Source: Clostridiales bacterium UBA1728 (lineage in GTDB: Bacteria > Bacillota > Clostridia > Oscillospirales > Oscillospiraceae). Taken from it: a stretch of 42,650 nt of DNA. The notes under the pieces were generated by a model. That model was not told the origin of the DNA. It saw only the letters and a list, made by a program, of their open reading frames with translations, and did no database searches. Below, in pieces: positions 1 through 7,747 of the stretch. Each line of letters opens with the position of its first letter. Within the stretch, counting starts at the first letter, position 1. The position numbers and the translations under genes were made by a program. The DNA lies in the NCBI GenBank assembly GCA_002315975.1, contig DCIK01000009.1:1-42650 (forward strand), in the 5' to 3' direction.

Positions 1-1314
1 AAGGCCTATTGGGACGCGGACATGGCCTGCGGCGCCTATGAGGGCGACATCCGCATCAGGGACATTCCCGTGGATGCCATCTACCCCGACCCGGCGGTGA
101 CGGACGGGGATATGCAGGACGGACAGTATGTGGACTATGTGTACCGCCTTCACCGGGTCAGCTTTCTGCAGCGCTTTGCCGCCGATCTGGAACGGCTGGG
201 GCTGGGCGAGGAGGAGCTTTTCGGCAGCGGCGAGCGGCGCAGGGGCGTATTTGATTTAGAGACCGCCACCGATCGGGAGGACGACACCGTGGAGGTACTG
301 GAGCACTGGTTCCGACAGCCCACGGAGCTGCTGCTGGGGGATGAGCTTATCCCTGCCGGGGCGGTGGGCTGCTCCATTCAGGCGGGCGGCCATGAGCTGC
401 GCTACATCCCCAACTACTGGCAGCGCACGGCGCGGCAGTGCAGACTCTTCCCCTTTGTACATTATTGGCGTGTGCAGGACGAAAACAGATTTTACAACAA
501 AAGCGAGCTCTTCCCGGTTTTGGAGCTCATTGATGCCGCCGACCGGAAGCTGGCTATGGGCATTCTGGGCGATGCCTATATGAGCAACGACATTATTCTT
601 GTGGAGGAGGGAGCTCTCTCCGACGGGGAGGTGCTCACCAACGAGCCCGGCGCTGTGATCCGCTGCAAGCCCAACCGCAGCGGGCAGATCCGCCGTCTGG
701 GCGGCGTACAGTCTCTGGCCAATGCTGCTGTGGGGCTGGAGTGGTACAAGGAGCAGATCGAGCGCGCCAGCCGCTCCTATGAGATTTCCCGCGGCAAGGA
801 GGCCGTCCGCACCGACACAGCCAGCGGTCTGGCCATGCTCCGATCAGACGCGGAAAATCAGGCGGAGATCAAGCGCAGCGACCGCAACCGGGGCTTTGAG
901 CGGCTCTATGAGCTGCTGGATGCCCTGTGTCTGGAATTCTTCGACGACGACAGACTGCTGTGGCTGGGCTGCGATGAGCAGAGCGGCCGGGAGGCCACGG
1001 CCTTTCGCTTTGACAGCCGCCGCTTTGCCGAGACCATGCCGGAGCTTCTTGACATGAACGGCAAGATTCTGCGAGAGAGCTACAGCTACTACCCCCGCAT
1101 TGACGTGACCATCACCGCCGGAGACAGCGTGGTGCAGGGCAAGCAGGCCACGCTGGAGACCCTGCAGATGCTGGCTAATGCCGGCATCACCGCCGAAAAC
1201 TGGCGGCTCTACGCAGCACAGCTGGAGATTCTGAACATCCCCGGCAAGCAGGAGATATTGAGAGAGTGGGAGCAGCGCTTTGCCCTGCCCCCGCAGGAGG
1301 GGATTGCCATATGA
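1..1314 (+). CDS. Phage portal protein, C-terminal part (5' end outside window)
   Basis: The frame is open from base 1, so the first ATG at 22 is probably internal and the gene starts outside the window. About 437 residues are visible. The pattern fits tailed-phage portal proteins: an N-terminal part with the expected DIPVDAIYPDP-type segment, a middle with DRKLAMGILGDAYMSND and a NEPGAVIRCKP segment, then a long helical region (LANAAVGLEWYKEQIERASR) and a C-terminal helical part. Portal proteins form the dodecameric ring through which DNA enters the capsid. The stop overlaps the next start (ATGA at 1311-1314), so the two genes are translationally coupled. The assignment rests on recognition of the family, not an alignment. 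No terminase or capsid gene is visible because the window begins here. Confidence 0.68.
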   Translation, partial: KAYWDADMACGAYEGDIRIRDIPVDAIYPDPAVTDGDMQDGQYVDYVYRLHRVSFLQRFAADLERLGLGEEELFGSGERRRGVFDLETATDREDDTVEVLEHWFRQPTELLLGDELIPAGAVGCSIQAGGHELRYIPNYWQRTARQCRLFPFVHYWRVQDENRFYNKSELFPVLELIDAADRKLAMGILGDAYMSNDIILVEEGALSDGEVLTNEPGAVIRCKPNRSGQIRRLGGVQSLANAAVGLEWYKEQIERASRSYEISRGKEAVRTDTASGLAMLRSDAENQAEIKRSDRNRGFERLYELLDALCLEFFDDDRLLWLGCDEQSGREATAFRFDSRRFAETMPELLDMNGKILRESYSYYPRIDVTITAGDSVVQGKQATLETLQMLANAGITAENWRLYAAQLEILNIPGKQEILREWEQRFALPPQEGIAI

Positions 1315-2108
1315 GCACAAAAAAATACAGCAGCCTCATGGCTGCCGAGCAGGAGATCGACTATTGGGAGAAGCTGGAGAACCACTACCGCGATCTCTAC
1401 AATTCACAGGTGGAAAGTAACAACGCCGCCGCCGCAGAGGCCACGCAAAAGACCCTGCGGCAGATCGGCGAGCAGATCGACACGCTCAACGCTCAGTTTA
1501 AGGAGAGTAACAGCGAACTCTACCGGGGCTTTCGGGATGCAGCTCGCAAGCTGCCCCAGCAGCTTGCGGCAGCGGGAATCACCGGGGGACTGAGCGAAAG
1601 CAGCCATGTGAAGCTGCAGACCGATTATCAGGACAATGTAAGCCGCAACGAGCGTTCTCTCAGCGGTTCGGTGTCGGCTCTGCGTCGGCAGGGCATCGAG
1701 GCGGAGAACGATAATCTCTCCAGTGCCCGGGAGAAGAATCAGGACGCGCTGGAGGCCTATCAGACCCAGCAGCTCGCCATCGAGAAGGAAAAACGCAGTG
1801 AGCTGGAGAAGGAGGCCGCCGCCATGGCCAAGACCGGCGACTTCTCCCTCTATTCCCAGTTGGGCTACTCCCAAAGCCAGATTGCGGCGCTGCGAAACAA
1901 CTGGGAGATAGAAAATCCCCAGGAGGCCATGCTGCAGGCGGCACAGAGCAGAAAGTACGGCGCAGAGGCCGTGTCGGCCATGCCGGCAACCCTTGCCCAG
2001 TACTATCTGCAGGGTCTGGGGTACGGCATCAATGTGACCGGCAAGTGGGACAACGCCACGGAAAAGGCCTATCAGGCAGCCTTCGGCACGAAATCCGGCA
2101 GGAAATAA
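1311..2108 (+). CDS. Phage virion-type coiled-coil protein with C-terminal peptidoglycan-binding-like segment
   Basis: 265 residues. The start at 1311 is chosen because a strong GCAGGAGGGG site lies just before it and the ATG overlaps the upstream stop; an in-frame start at 1266 lies inside the portal gene. Residues about 5-70 and 110-180 are charged, Gln/Glu/Lys-rich and predicted coiled coil. A short segment near residue 85 (LAAAGITGGLSESS) resembles proteins that follow portal genes in Clostridia prophages. The last 40 residues (LQGLGYGINVTGKWDNATEKA) resemble the LQ-LGY-VTG-D-AT-A pattern of PG_binding_1 repeats. A structural or injected virion protein is likely; the exact role is unknown. 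Confidence 0.5.
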   Translation: MSTKKYSSLMAAEQEIDYWEKLENHYRDLYNSQVESNNAAAAEATQKTLRQIGEQIDTLNAQFKESNSELYRGFRDAARKLPQQLAAAGITGGLSESSHVKLQTDYQDNVSRNERSLSGSVSALRRQGIEAENDNLSSAREKNQDALEAYQTQQLAIEKEKRSELEKEAAAMAKTGDFSLYSQLGYSQSQIAALRNNWEIENPQEAMLQAAQSRKYGAEAVSAMPATLAQYYLQGLGYGINVTGKWDNATEKAYQAAFGTKSGRK

Positions 2109-2115
2109 GAAAAAA

Positions 2116-2174
2116 GGGGCTGTGTAAAGCAGTGATAAGCACAAATGTGTGCTTTCGCTGCTTCACACAGTCCC
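2116..2174. terminator. Family C nested hairpin, probable terminator of the phage-like genes
   Basis: Outer arms 2116-2132 and 2158-2174 pair over 17 positions with one mismatch and one G-T. An inner hairpin AAGCACA-AT-GTGTGCTT sits inside. It follows the stop at 2108 by 7 bases. No T-run longer than three follows on the plus strand, so termination efficiency is uncertain. Related copies are at 25898-25953 and 34755-34821. Confidence 0.5.
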
Positions 2175-2248
2175 ATTGTTTCGTGCAATCCCCTTGTCGA
2201 GCCTGTCGGCGTGGCTGATGGGGGGAGGGGGAAATCGACAGACTTGCC

Positions 2249-2392
2249 CCCTCAGCCGCTTCGCGGCAGCTCCCCCATTCCCTGCGGGAACAGGGGAGCC
2301 AAGAGTATTCTGCTTCTTTGTGCATAGTGCTACTATGGCTGCTTCGCGGCAGCTCCCCCATTCCCTGCGGGAACAGGGGAGCCAAGGGCGTT
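2249..2392. repeat. Two family B palindromic units
   Basis: Two copies of a unit built from CCCCTCAGCCGCTTCGCGG, CAGCTCCCCCATTCCCTGCG and GGAACAGGGGAGCCAAG lie at about 2249-2301 and 2338-2392. The second copy begins within the unit (CTGCTTCGCGGCAGCTCCCC). Each unit is two nested hairpins: a TTCG-type inner stem and a CTCCCC/GGGGAG outer stem. Related units occur at 14557-14692, 25703-25762, 34645-34705 and 39269-39396. Confidence 0.75.
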
Positions 2393-2437
2393 CCGCTGCG
2401 TTGTGCTTTGTGAGACTATTTTACAGCCGTTTTTTCA

Positions 2438-3193
2438 TCAGCCTTCATTTATTGTATGCGTATACGACAGGCGGTACCAGAGCAGACCCACAAGGAAAAG
2501 GGGGATGGCGATAAACTGGGAGGTGGAGAGGCTGCCCACATTGCCCCGGGGGTCATCGCGGATATACTCGATGAGGAAGCGACCCACGCTGTAGAGCATG
2601 AAGTACACGGGCATGAGCTTGCCGGGCTTGCTGCTGCGCCTGTCCACCCAGAGCAGGGCGGCGGTCAGCAGCAGGTCGGCGGCAGCGGAGAAGAGCTGGG
2701 TGGGCAGAACGGGTATCCCCGCCGGGGCAAAGCTGCCCTCGGGGAAGACCACGGACAGGGGCGATTCACAGGCTTTGCCGTAGCAGCAGCCGGCCATAAA
2801 GCATCCCACACGCCCGAAGGCCTGCGCCAGTGACACGGTGGGCAACAGCACATCAACATACTCGAGGAAGGGCGCTTTGTACCGTTTGGCGCAGAGCCAC
2901 ACGCCCAGCACGCCGCCGATGATGCCGCCGTAGACCACAAAGCCCTCGCCGCCCAGCACGGAGCGGGGGCTGGAAAGGAAGGTCTGCCAGTCGGTGATGA
3001 TATAGAGAATTTTCGAGCAGCTCCAGCCGAAGAGCAGTGCCCAGAGCAGCATGGAGAGCGCCACATCGTCGCTGAGGCCTCTTTTTTTGGCGCGGGCAGG
3101 CGCCCAGAACATGGCAATAGCGGTGCCAATGCCGATCATCAGGCCGTAGCCGTGGATGGTGAGGCCGAAGACGGTGAATAAATCGTTGTACAT
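2438..3193 (-). CDS. lgt: Prolipoprotein diacylglyceryl transferase
   Basis: 251 residues, slightly shorter than most Lgt proteins. The enzyme moves diacylglycerol from phosphatidylglycerol to the lipobox cysteine of prelipoproteins at the cytoplasmic membrane. The Lgt signature GRVGCFMAGCCYG lies at residues 127-139, and about seven hydrophobic segments span the protein. A late GRFLIEYIRDDPRG segment also matches the family. The start has AAAGGAAG upstream; this site overlaps the galK stop (11 bases between genes), so translation is coupled to galK. Substrates in this window include the peptide-binding lipoprotein (9987-11558) and the esterase lipoprotein (30379-31638). Confidence 0.95.
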   Translation of the reverse strand: MYNDLFTVFGLTIHGYGLMIGIGTAIAMFWAPARAKKRGLSDDVALSMLLWALLFGWSCSKILYIITDWQTFLSSPRSVLGGEGFVVYGGIIGGVLGVWLCAKRYKAPFLEYVDVLLPTVSLAQAFGRVGCFMAGCCYGKACESPLSVVFPEGSFAPAGIPVLPTQLFSAAADLLLTAALLWVDRRSSKPGKLMPVYFMLYSVGRFLIEYIRDDPRGNVGSLSTSQFIAIPLFLVGLLWYRLSYTHTINEG

Positions 3194-3204
3194 CTGCGCT
3201 TCCT

Positions 3205-4485
3205 TTACTCGAAGATTACGGCACCCCGGGAGCGAACCCGGAGCAGCTGGGTGGCGCCTGCGCCGCAGAGCGCGTCCATGCCTTTGCGGTAGTCCTCAAA
3301 GAGCTCCACGGGCATCAGCGCCTGCATACTGCCGCCGAAGCCGCCGCCGTGGACGCGCCACGCGCCCCTGTCGCCCAGAAGCTCGGCGCTTCGATCCAGA
3401 GCATGAGCCAGAGCCAGCTCGTCGCTCTTTCCGTCGGGGATGATATTCTGGAGCTGGTAGCGGGAGGATTCACCGGAGGCCAGCATCTCCCGGCGGTAGC
3501 TCTCCACATCGCCCCTTTGCAGCGCCTCCACCATGCGGGGGACGCGCTCGTTCTCATCGAAGAAATGCTTCGCACGGAGGATAGCGCGCTGCGGCAGCTT
3601 CTTTTCCAGCTCAGGGAGCCTGGCTTCAAACTCCTCGCGCTCCACAAAGCGCAGCACCTTCATGCCGAACTCCTGGGCCACCAGCCCCATTTCGCCGGGG
3701 ATGGCGGCATAGTCGGCGGTGAGGTCGGCATGGGAGGAGCCCACGGATACGGCGCAGAGGGCATAGCCGTGCGCACCGAAGTCGAAGGGGATGGACTGCG
3801 TCTTGGGGTTGGCGGGGTCCTGAAAATCCAGAGCCGTAACGCCGCCCAGGGCACAGGCGCACTGATCCATCAGGCCGCAGGGCTTGCCGAACCAGACATT
3901 CTCTGCCCGCTGACCCAGCTTGGCAATCTCGATGGGGGGAATGCTGTCACCGGCCAGAGCGCAGAAGAGAGTGCCCAGCAGAACCTCGAAGGCGGCAGAG
4001 CTGGAGAAACCGCCGCCGGAGGGCACGGCGCTGGTGGTATAGGCATCAAAGCCGGAGAGGGGAATGCCGTAGGGAGACACGCCGGCGGCCATGCCCCGCA
4101 CCAATGCGGAGGAGCGACCCTGCTCGGCGGCCTCAGGGGTCAGGTCTTCCAGATCGAGAATCGTGTCCCGGTGACCCTGAGAGACCAGCGTCACATGATA
4201 ATCGTCCCGCCTGGCGGCCACACAGAGGGTGTCTACCGTCAGCGAGGCGGCCAGCACCCGGCCGTGCTGATGGTCGGTATGGTTGCCGGAGAGCTCCGTC
4301 CGGCCGGGAGCGGAGAGCAGGAGCACCTCCCTCTCCCCGAAACGCTTTTCAAAGGCGCTGAGGGCGTTCAGATAGCGGGTGCGCTGCTTTTCCAGCTCCT
4401 CCGCGCCGTAGAGGGAGCTGAGGAAGGCGCTGCCCTCGGGCGAGGAGAGGCGTTTGCGCAGAGTGGGAATGGGCGTATATTGCAT
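3205..4485 (-). CDS. galK: Galactokinase (GHMP kinase)
   Basis: 426 residues, longer than the usual roughly 390. It phosphorylates alpha-D-galactose to galactose-1-phosphate, the first step of the Leloir pathway. The galactokinase signature appears as GRTELSGNHTDHQHG (residues 61-75). The GHMP ATP loop is PSGGGFSSSAA, and GLMDQ carries the likely catalytic Asp. The C-terminal VHGGGFGGSMQALM is the third GHMP motif. The start has GAGGTGA 8 bases upstream, behind a good promoter at 4521-4549. The N-terminal 50 residues (before LSAPGRTEL) are longer than in E. coli GalK. No galT, galE or transporter is adjacent, so the rest of the pathway must lie elsewhere. Cotranscription with lgt is likely. 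Confidence 0.93.
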   Translation of the reverse strand: MQYTPIPTLRKRLSSPEGSAFLSSLYGAEELEKQRTRYLNALSAFEKRFGEREVLLLSAPGRTELSGNHTDHQHGRVLAASLTVDTLCVAARRDDYHVTLVSQGHRDTILDLEDLTPEAAEQGRSSALVRGMAAGVSPYGIPLSGFDAYTTSAVPSGGGFSSSAAFEVLLGTLFCALAGDSIPPIEIAKLGQRAENVWFGKPCGLMDQCACALGGVTALDFQDPANPKTQSIPFDFGAHGYALCAVSVGSSHADLTADYAAIPGEMGLVAQEFGMKVLRFVEREEFEARLPELEKKLPQRAILRAKHFFDENERVPRMVEALQRGDVESYRREMLASGESSRYQLQNIIPDGKSDELALAHALDRSAELLGDRGAWRVHGGGFGGSMQALMPVELFEDYRKGMDALCGAGATQLLRVRSRGAVIFE

Positions 4486-4520
4486 GGCTGTTCACCTCAT
4501 ATGCAGAATTTTACAGCTAT

Positions 4521-4549
4521 AGTATAAAGCCCCGCGCCCTCCTTGTCAA
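4521..4549 (-). promoter_or_regulatory. Sigma-A type promoter of galK-lgt
   Basis: On the minus strand TTGACA (4544-4549) and TATACT (4521-4526) are separated by exactly 17 bases, and the start codon follows about 36 bases downstream of the -10 box. Confidence 0.8.
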
Positions 4550-4593
4550 GGAAAGGCGCGGGGAAGAGGGCAGGGAAGAGTGGGACAAAACGG

Positions 4594-4721
4594 TCTCGCA
4601 GAGTTCGCACCCGCAGGCGCGAATAAAACGGGATCATTTTCTCGCGGAGCGAGCGTCCTTGGGCGCAGAGCGAAGCGCAACCCGCTGAGATCGGAATGGC
4701 GCAGTCATTTCAATCGAAGCT
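4594..4721 (-). repeat. Family A modular palindromic repeat (degenerate copy)
   Basis: It begins at the stop of the M55 peptidase gene (4722) and ends with the family A terminal box (CTCTGCGAGAC on the minus strand). The internal modules are diverged. Together with about 40 bases of low-complexity sequence it fills the gap to the galK promoter. Confidence 0.6.
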
Positions 4722-5525
4722 TTATACGCTGCGCATGAACATCAGGCCGATGAGCAGGTCCCGGTAGTCCTTGGCGTAGTAGCGCACCACATGGGGCTCC
4801 ACCAGCTCGGCACCGGGGTACCAGCCGGCCTTAGTGGCCTTCTCGTGGGACTTGAAGGAGATTTCCAGCTTCAGCTCCTCCGGCCTGACGGGGAGGCGGG
4901 CGGCCTTCGCCTTCAGCGCGGCGCAGACACCCTCCTCAATGCGCTTTTGCACCAGGGCGGGATGCTCGTTGATGGTGGCACCGGCGATGCAGCGCTTGGT
5001 GGGCACGGTGACCAGACCCGCCACCATCTCCTTCGAGCGCTCGCAGATGGCCTCGTCACCGCTGAGGAACAGGCAGGGTACGCCATAATACGCGCAGGCG
5101 AGGGCGTGCATATCGAACTCGGAGAGGATGCGGTCATTGAGCTTCATCCAGAAGAGCCGGGAGTAGCTCATGGTGTGAGCCAGCGGAGAGCCGTTCTCGC
5201 CGCCGGGGGCGTGGTAGCCGATGAAGATGCAGCCGTCAAAGCTCTCGTCGATGCCGGCCACCATGCTGTCGGGGCTGCCCAGCCAGCCGCGGATCAGATG
5301 AGCCTCCTCAGGCAGGTCGGTGAACCAGATGTTCCGGGCATCGTCGTGGGAGTCCTTCACGTAGATTTCCGTGGCTCCGCCGGCGATGGCACCCCGGCAG
5401 GCTGCCGCCACCTCGGCCTGCATTTCCGCCACCTGACGGTCATACTCGGCGTTGCCCATCTCGGTCTCGTGCCAGTCCGTGCAGCCGCAGGTGCCTTCGA
5501 TATCACAGGAGATGTAGATTTTCAT
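4722..5525 (-). CDS. dppA: M55 family D-aminopeptidase (DppA-like)
   Basis: 267 residues, close to the 274 of Bacillus DppA. M55 enzymes are zinc D-aminopeptidases that release N-terminal D-amino acids, for example from D-Ala-D-Ala. Metal ligands are visible: SCDIEG gives Asp8 and Glu10, KDSHDD the next Asp, GYHAPGG and AHTMS the two His, and LSEFDMHA the Glu. No signal peptide is seen, so it acts in the cytoplasm on imported peptides. It is the last gene of the peptide-transport unit, 55 bases after the second ATPase gene; in Bacillus the M55 gene also belongs to the dpp transport operon. The ribosome site is GAAAGGA, somewhat far (about 9 bases). Specificity for D-Ala peptides is inferred. 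Confidence 0.9.
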   Translation of the reverse strand: MKIYISCDIEGTCGCTDWHETEMGNAEYDRQVAEMQAEVAAACRGAIAGGATEIYVKDSHDDARNIWFTDLPEEAHLIRGWLGSPDSMVAGIDESFDGCIFIGYHAPGGENGSPLAHTMSYSRLFWMKLNDRILSEFDMHALACAYYGVPCLFLSGDEAICERSKEMVAGLVTVPTKRCIAGATINEHPALVQKRIEEGVCAALKAKAARLPVRPEELKLEISFKSHEKATKAGWYPGAELVEPHVVRYYAKDYRDLLIGLMFMRSV

Positions 5526-5550
5526 ATTGTATTTGTCCTTTCAGATTGGG

Positions 5551-5582
5551 GAATGAGTCAGGGAACCTGTCCCCGGTGACTC
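5551..5582. repeat. Short palindromic repeat (family D)
   Basis: TGAGTCAGGGAACCTGTCCC with a closing GGTGACTCA forms an imperfect hairpin in the gap between the second ATPase gene and the M55 gene. The same element occurs in the opposite orientation at 31661-31692 upstream of the esterase gene. Confidence 0.65.
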
Positions 5583-6549
5583 ATATCCAGTGGCAGGCGA
5601 CCTTGTGGCCGGGCTCGAGCTCTCGCATTTCGGGAAGTTCCTGCTTGCATCTGTCGCAGGCTTTGGGGCAGCGGGTGTGGAACACGCAGCCCGAAGGCGG
5701 GTCAATGGGGGAGGGCAGGTCGCCTTCCGGCACGGTGCGCTGCTTTTTCACATGGGGGTCGTGACTGGGCACGGCGGAGAGCAGCAGCCGGGTATAGGGG
5801 TGGAGCGGGTTTGCAAAGAGCCCGGCGGTGTCGGCCTCCTCCACCAGATGGCCCAGATACATTACGCCGATGCGGTCGGATACATAGCGGATTACGGACA
5901 TATCGTGGGAGATGAAGAGGTAGGTGAGCTGCCGCTTCTTCTGCATATCCACCAAAAGGTTCAGAATCTGGCTCTGCACCGACACATCCAGCGCAGACAC
6001 AGGCTCGTCGCAGACCACCAGCTCCGGATTCACGATCAGCGCCCGGGCCAGACCCACCCGCTGCCGCTGGCCGCCGGAGAGCTCGTGGGGGTAGCGGTAG
6101 TAATGCTCTACCAGAAGCCCCACCTGCTGCATGAGCTCCATGGCCATGTCCATGCGCTCTCCCTTGGCACCGATGTTCTGAATGTCCAGCGCCTCGGTGA
6201 GAATGTCGCCGATGCGCTTGCGGGGATTGAGGGAGGTGTAGGGGTCCTGAAAGACCATCTGCACCCGGCTCCGGAGCCTGCGGGATTCGGCGGCGGAAAG
6301 CCCGGTGAGCTCTACCCCGTCCAGCACCACGCTCCCCTCGGTGGCAGGAAGCAGATGGATGAGCGTACGGCCTAAGGTGGATTTCCCGCAGCCGGTTTCG
6401 CCCACAAGACCGTAGGTCTCGCCCTTGCAGAGCTCCAGTGATACGCCGTCCACGGCCTTGACATAGTTCTCCACCTTGCCGAAAAGGCCGGTAATGGGGA
6501 AGTATTTTTTTACATTGTCTGCGCGGAGCAAAAGCTTTTTCTCTTCCAT
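5581..6549 (-). CDS. dppF: Di/oligopeptide ABC transporter ATP-binding protein (DppF/OppF type)
   Basis: 322 residues. Walker A is GETGCGKS, the signature is LSGGQRQRVGLARAL, Walker B is LVVCDEPVSALD, and the switch His lies in FISHD. The oligo_HPY C-terminal domain is present (residues about 235-322) with the Cys cluster of this family: CVFHTRCPKACDRC and a last Cys in KVACHW. That pattern matches the iron-sulfur or metal knuckle reported for Dpp ATPases. It should pair with the DppD-type subunit encoded 52 bases upstream and power the two permeases. The start has GGGAGAAGG upstream. Substrate (dipeptides, perhaps D-containing) is inferred from the neighbours. Confidence 0.92.
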   Translation of the reverse strand: MEEKKLLLRADNVKKYFPITGLFGKVENYVKAVDGVSLELCKGETYGLVGETGCGKSTLGRTLIHLLPATEGSVVLDGVELTGLSAAESRRLRSRVQMVFQDPYTSLNPRKRIGDILTEALDIQNIGAKGERMDMAMELMQQVGLLVEHYYRYPHELSGGQRQRVGLARALIVNPELVVCDEPVSALDVSVQSQILNLLVDMQKKRQLTYLFISHDMSVIRYVSDRIGVMYLGHLVEEADTAGLFANPLHPYTRLLLSAVPSHDPHVKKQRTVPEGDLPSPIDPPSGCVFHTRCPKACDRCKQELPEMRELEPGHKVACHWI

Positions 6550-6583
6550 TTTAACCCTTCTCCCATAGGAACAATATCAGCCT

Positions 6584-6610
6584 CGCTTGTAAAACGCAGT
6601 TTTACAAGCG
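6584..6610 (-). repeat. Minimal palindrome overlapping the dppD stop codon
   Basis: Arms 6584-6595 and 6599-6610 are perfectly complementary (12 bp, 3-base loop) and followed by CGAGG. The TAA stop of dppD (6602-6604) lies inside one arm. The arrangement matches the stop-proximal hairpin of family A repeats, reduced to a single module. Confidence 0.65.
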
Positions 6611-7579
6611 ATTACAGAGCCAGCAGCGGGCGTTGTGGCCGTTCTCGCCCGCGAAAAGCGGGGGCGCGATCCGGCGGCAGCGGTCGGTGGCGTGGGGGCA
6701 GCGGGGCGAAAAGCGGCAGCCCTCGGGAATCTGACTCAGGAGAGGCACCGTGCCCTCGATGACGAAGAGCCGCTCCTCCTTGGTCTTGCCGCTGCCGGGG
6801 ATGGATTGAAGTAGCCCCTGGGTATAGGGATGCCGGGGGGCATCGAAAAGCTCGGTGACCTCGGCCTCCTCCACGATCTGCCCCAGATACATTACCGCCA
6901 CCCGCTGACAGGTCTCGGCGATGACGGAGAGGTCATGGGTGATGAGGATCACGCCCATATGGAGCTTTTCGTTGAGCTCCACGATCAGGTCCATGATCTG
7001 CGCCTGAATGGTCACATCCAGCGCAGTGGTGGGCTCGTCGGCGATAAGGAGCTTCGGCTGGCAGCATAGAGCAATGGCGATCATCACCCGCTGGCGCATA
7101 CCGCCGGAGAGCTCATGGGGATAGGCATCGCAGCGCTTTTCGGGGCTGGGGATGCCCACCAGACGGAGCATCTCGATGGCCTTCTCTCTGGCGGCGTCCT
7201 TCCTGAGCCCCTGATGGATGCTCAGAGCCTCCATGATCTGCTCACCCACGGTGAACACCGGGTTCAGGGAGCTGAGAGCATCCTGAAAGACCATGGCAAT
7301 GTCCTTGCCCCGGATGCTCTGCATCTCTTTTTCGTTGAGGGAGAAGAGCTCGCGCCCCTCAAAGCGGACGCTGCCCTCGTAAACGGCCAGATATTTCTCA
7401 TCGTACAGGCGCATGATGGACTGGCTGGTGACGCTCTTGCCGCAGCCGCTCTCACCCACCAGACCGAGTATCTCGCCCGCATCCACACGGAAGCTCACGC
7501 CGTCCACGGCCTTGAGGAGACCCCGTTCCGTTTTGAAGGAGGTGGTAAGATTCTCCACCTCAAGTATGGTTTTTGACAT
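6602..7579 (-). CDS. dppD: Di/oligopeptide ABC transporter ATP-binding protein (DppD/OppD type)
   Basis: 325 residues from the ATG at 7579; the longer in-frame reading from 7672 translates a repeat and is rejected. Walker A is GESGCGKS, the signature LSGGMRQRVMIAIAL, Walker B LLIADEPTTALD. The C-terminal oligo_HPY domain has GCRFSPRCPHATDRC and a further Cys near the end (NARCW). No conventional ribosome site is present: the best candidate is GAGG, 8 bases before the ATG, which belongs to the terminal box of the family A repeat (CTCTGCGAGG). The stop codon sits inside a 12-bp hairpin. It forms the ATPase heterodimer with the downstream DppF-type protein. Confidence 0.92.
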   Translation of the reverse strand: MSKTILEVENLTTSFKTERGLLKAVDGVSFRVDAGEILGLVGESGCGKSVTSQSIMRLYDEKYLAVYEGSVRFEGRELFSLNEKEMQSIRGKDIAMVFQDALSSLNPVFTVGEQIMEALSIHQGLRKDAAREKAIEMLRLVGIPSPEKRCDAYPHELSGGMRQRVMIAIALCCQPKLLIADEPTTALDVTIQAQIMDLIVELNEKLHMGVILITHDLSVIAETCQRVAVMYLGQIVEEAEVTELFDAPRHPYTQGLLQSIPGSGKTKEERLFVIEGTVPLLSQIPEGCRFSPRCPHATDRCRRIAPPLFAGENGHNARCWLCNRL

Positions 7580-7587
7580 AGTGACAG

Positions 7588-7747
7588 CCTCGCAGAGTCT
7601 GCGCCCGCAGGCGCAAAAAATCAAATCCGTTTTTAAGGGAGCTGCTATTGCCCCTCCCCTCTCGCCGACCAAGGCGGCAAAGCCGCCGCGATCAGCGAGA
7701 GAAATCTCGCTGGAAATCGCAGATTTCCGGCGAAGCGCGAAGCGCTA
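7588..7747 (-). repeat. Family A modular palindromic repeat between dppC and dppD
   Basis: In transcript order it holds a stop-proximal hairpin, the GCCGCG-CTTTGCC-GCCTTGGTCGGCG module, a short second module and the terminal box CTCTGCGAGG. The box appears to supply the ribosome site of dppD. Confidence 0.75.

Larger units (their letters stand above)
2109..2437. other. Gene-free stretch between phage-like genes and lgt
   Basis: 329 bases without a supported gene. It holds one family C nested hairpin (2116-2174) and two family B palindromic units (about 2249-2301 and 2338-2392), separated by low-information sequence. Short open frames here read through the repeats and have no ribosome site of note. 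Confidence 0.7.
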
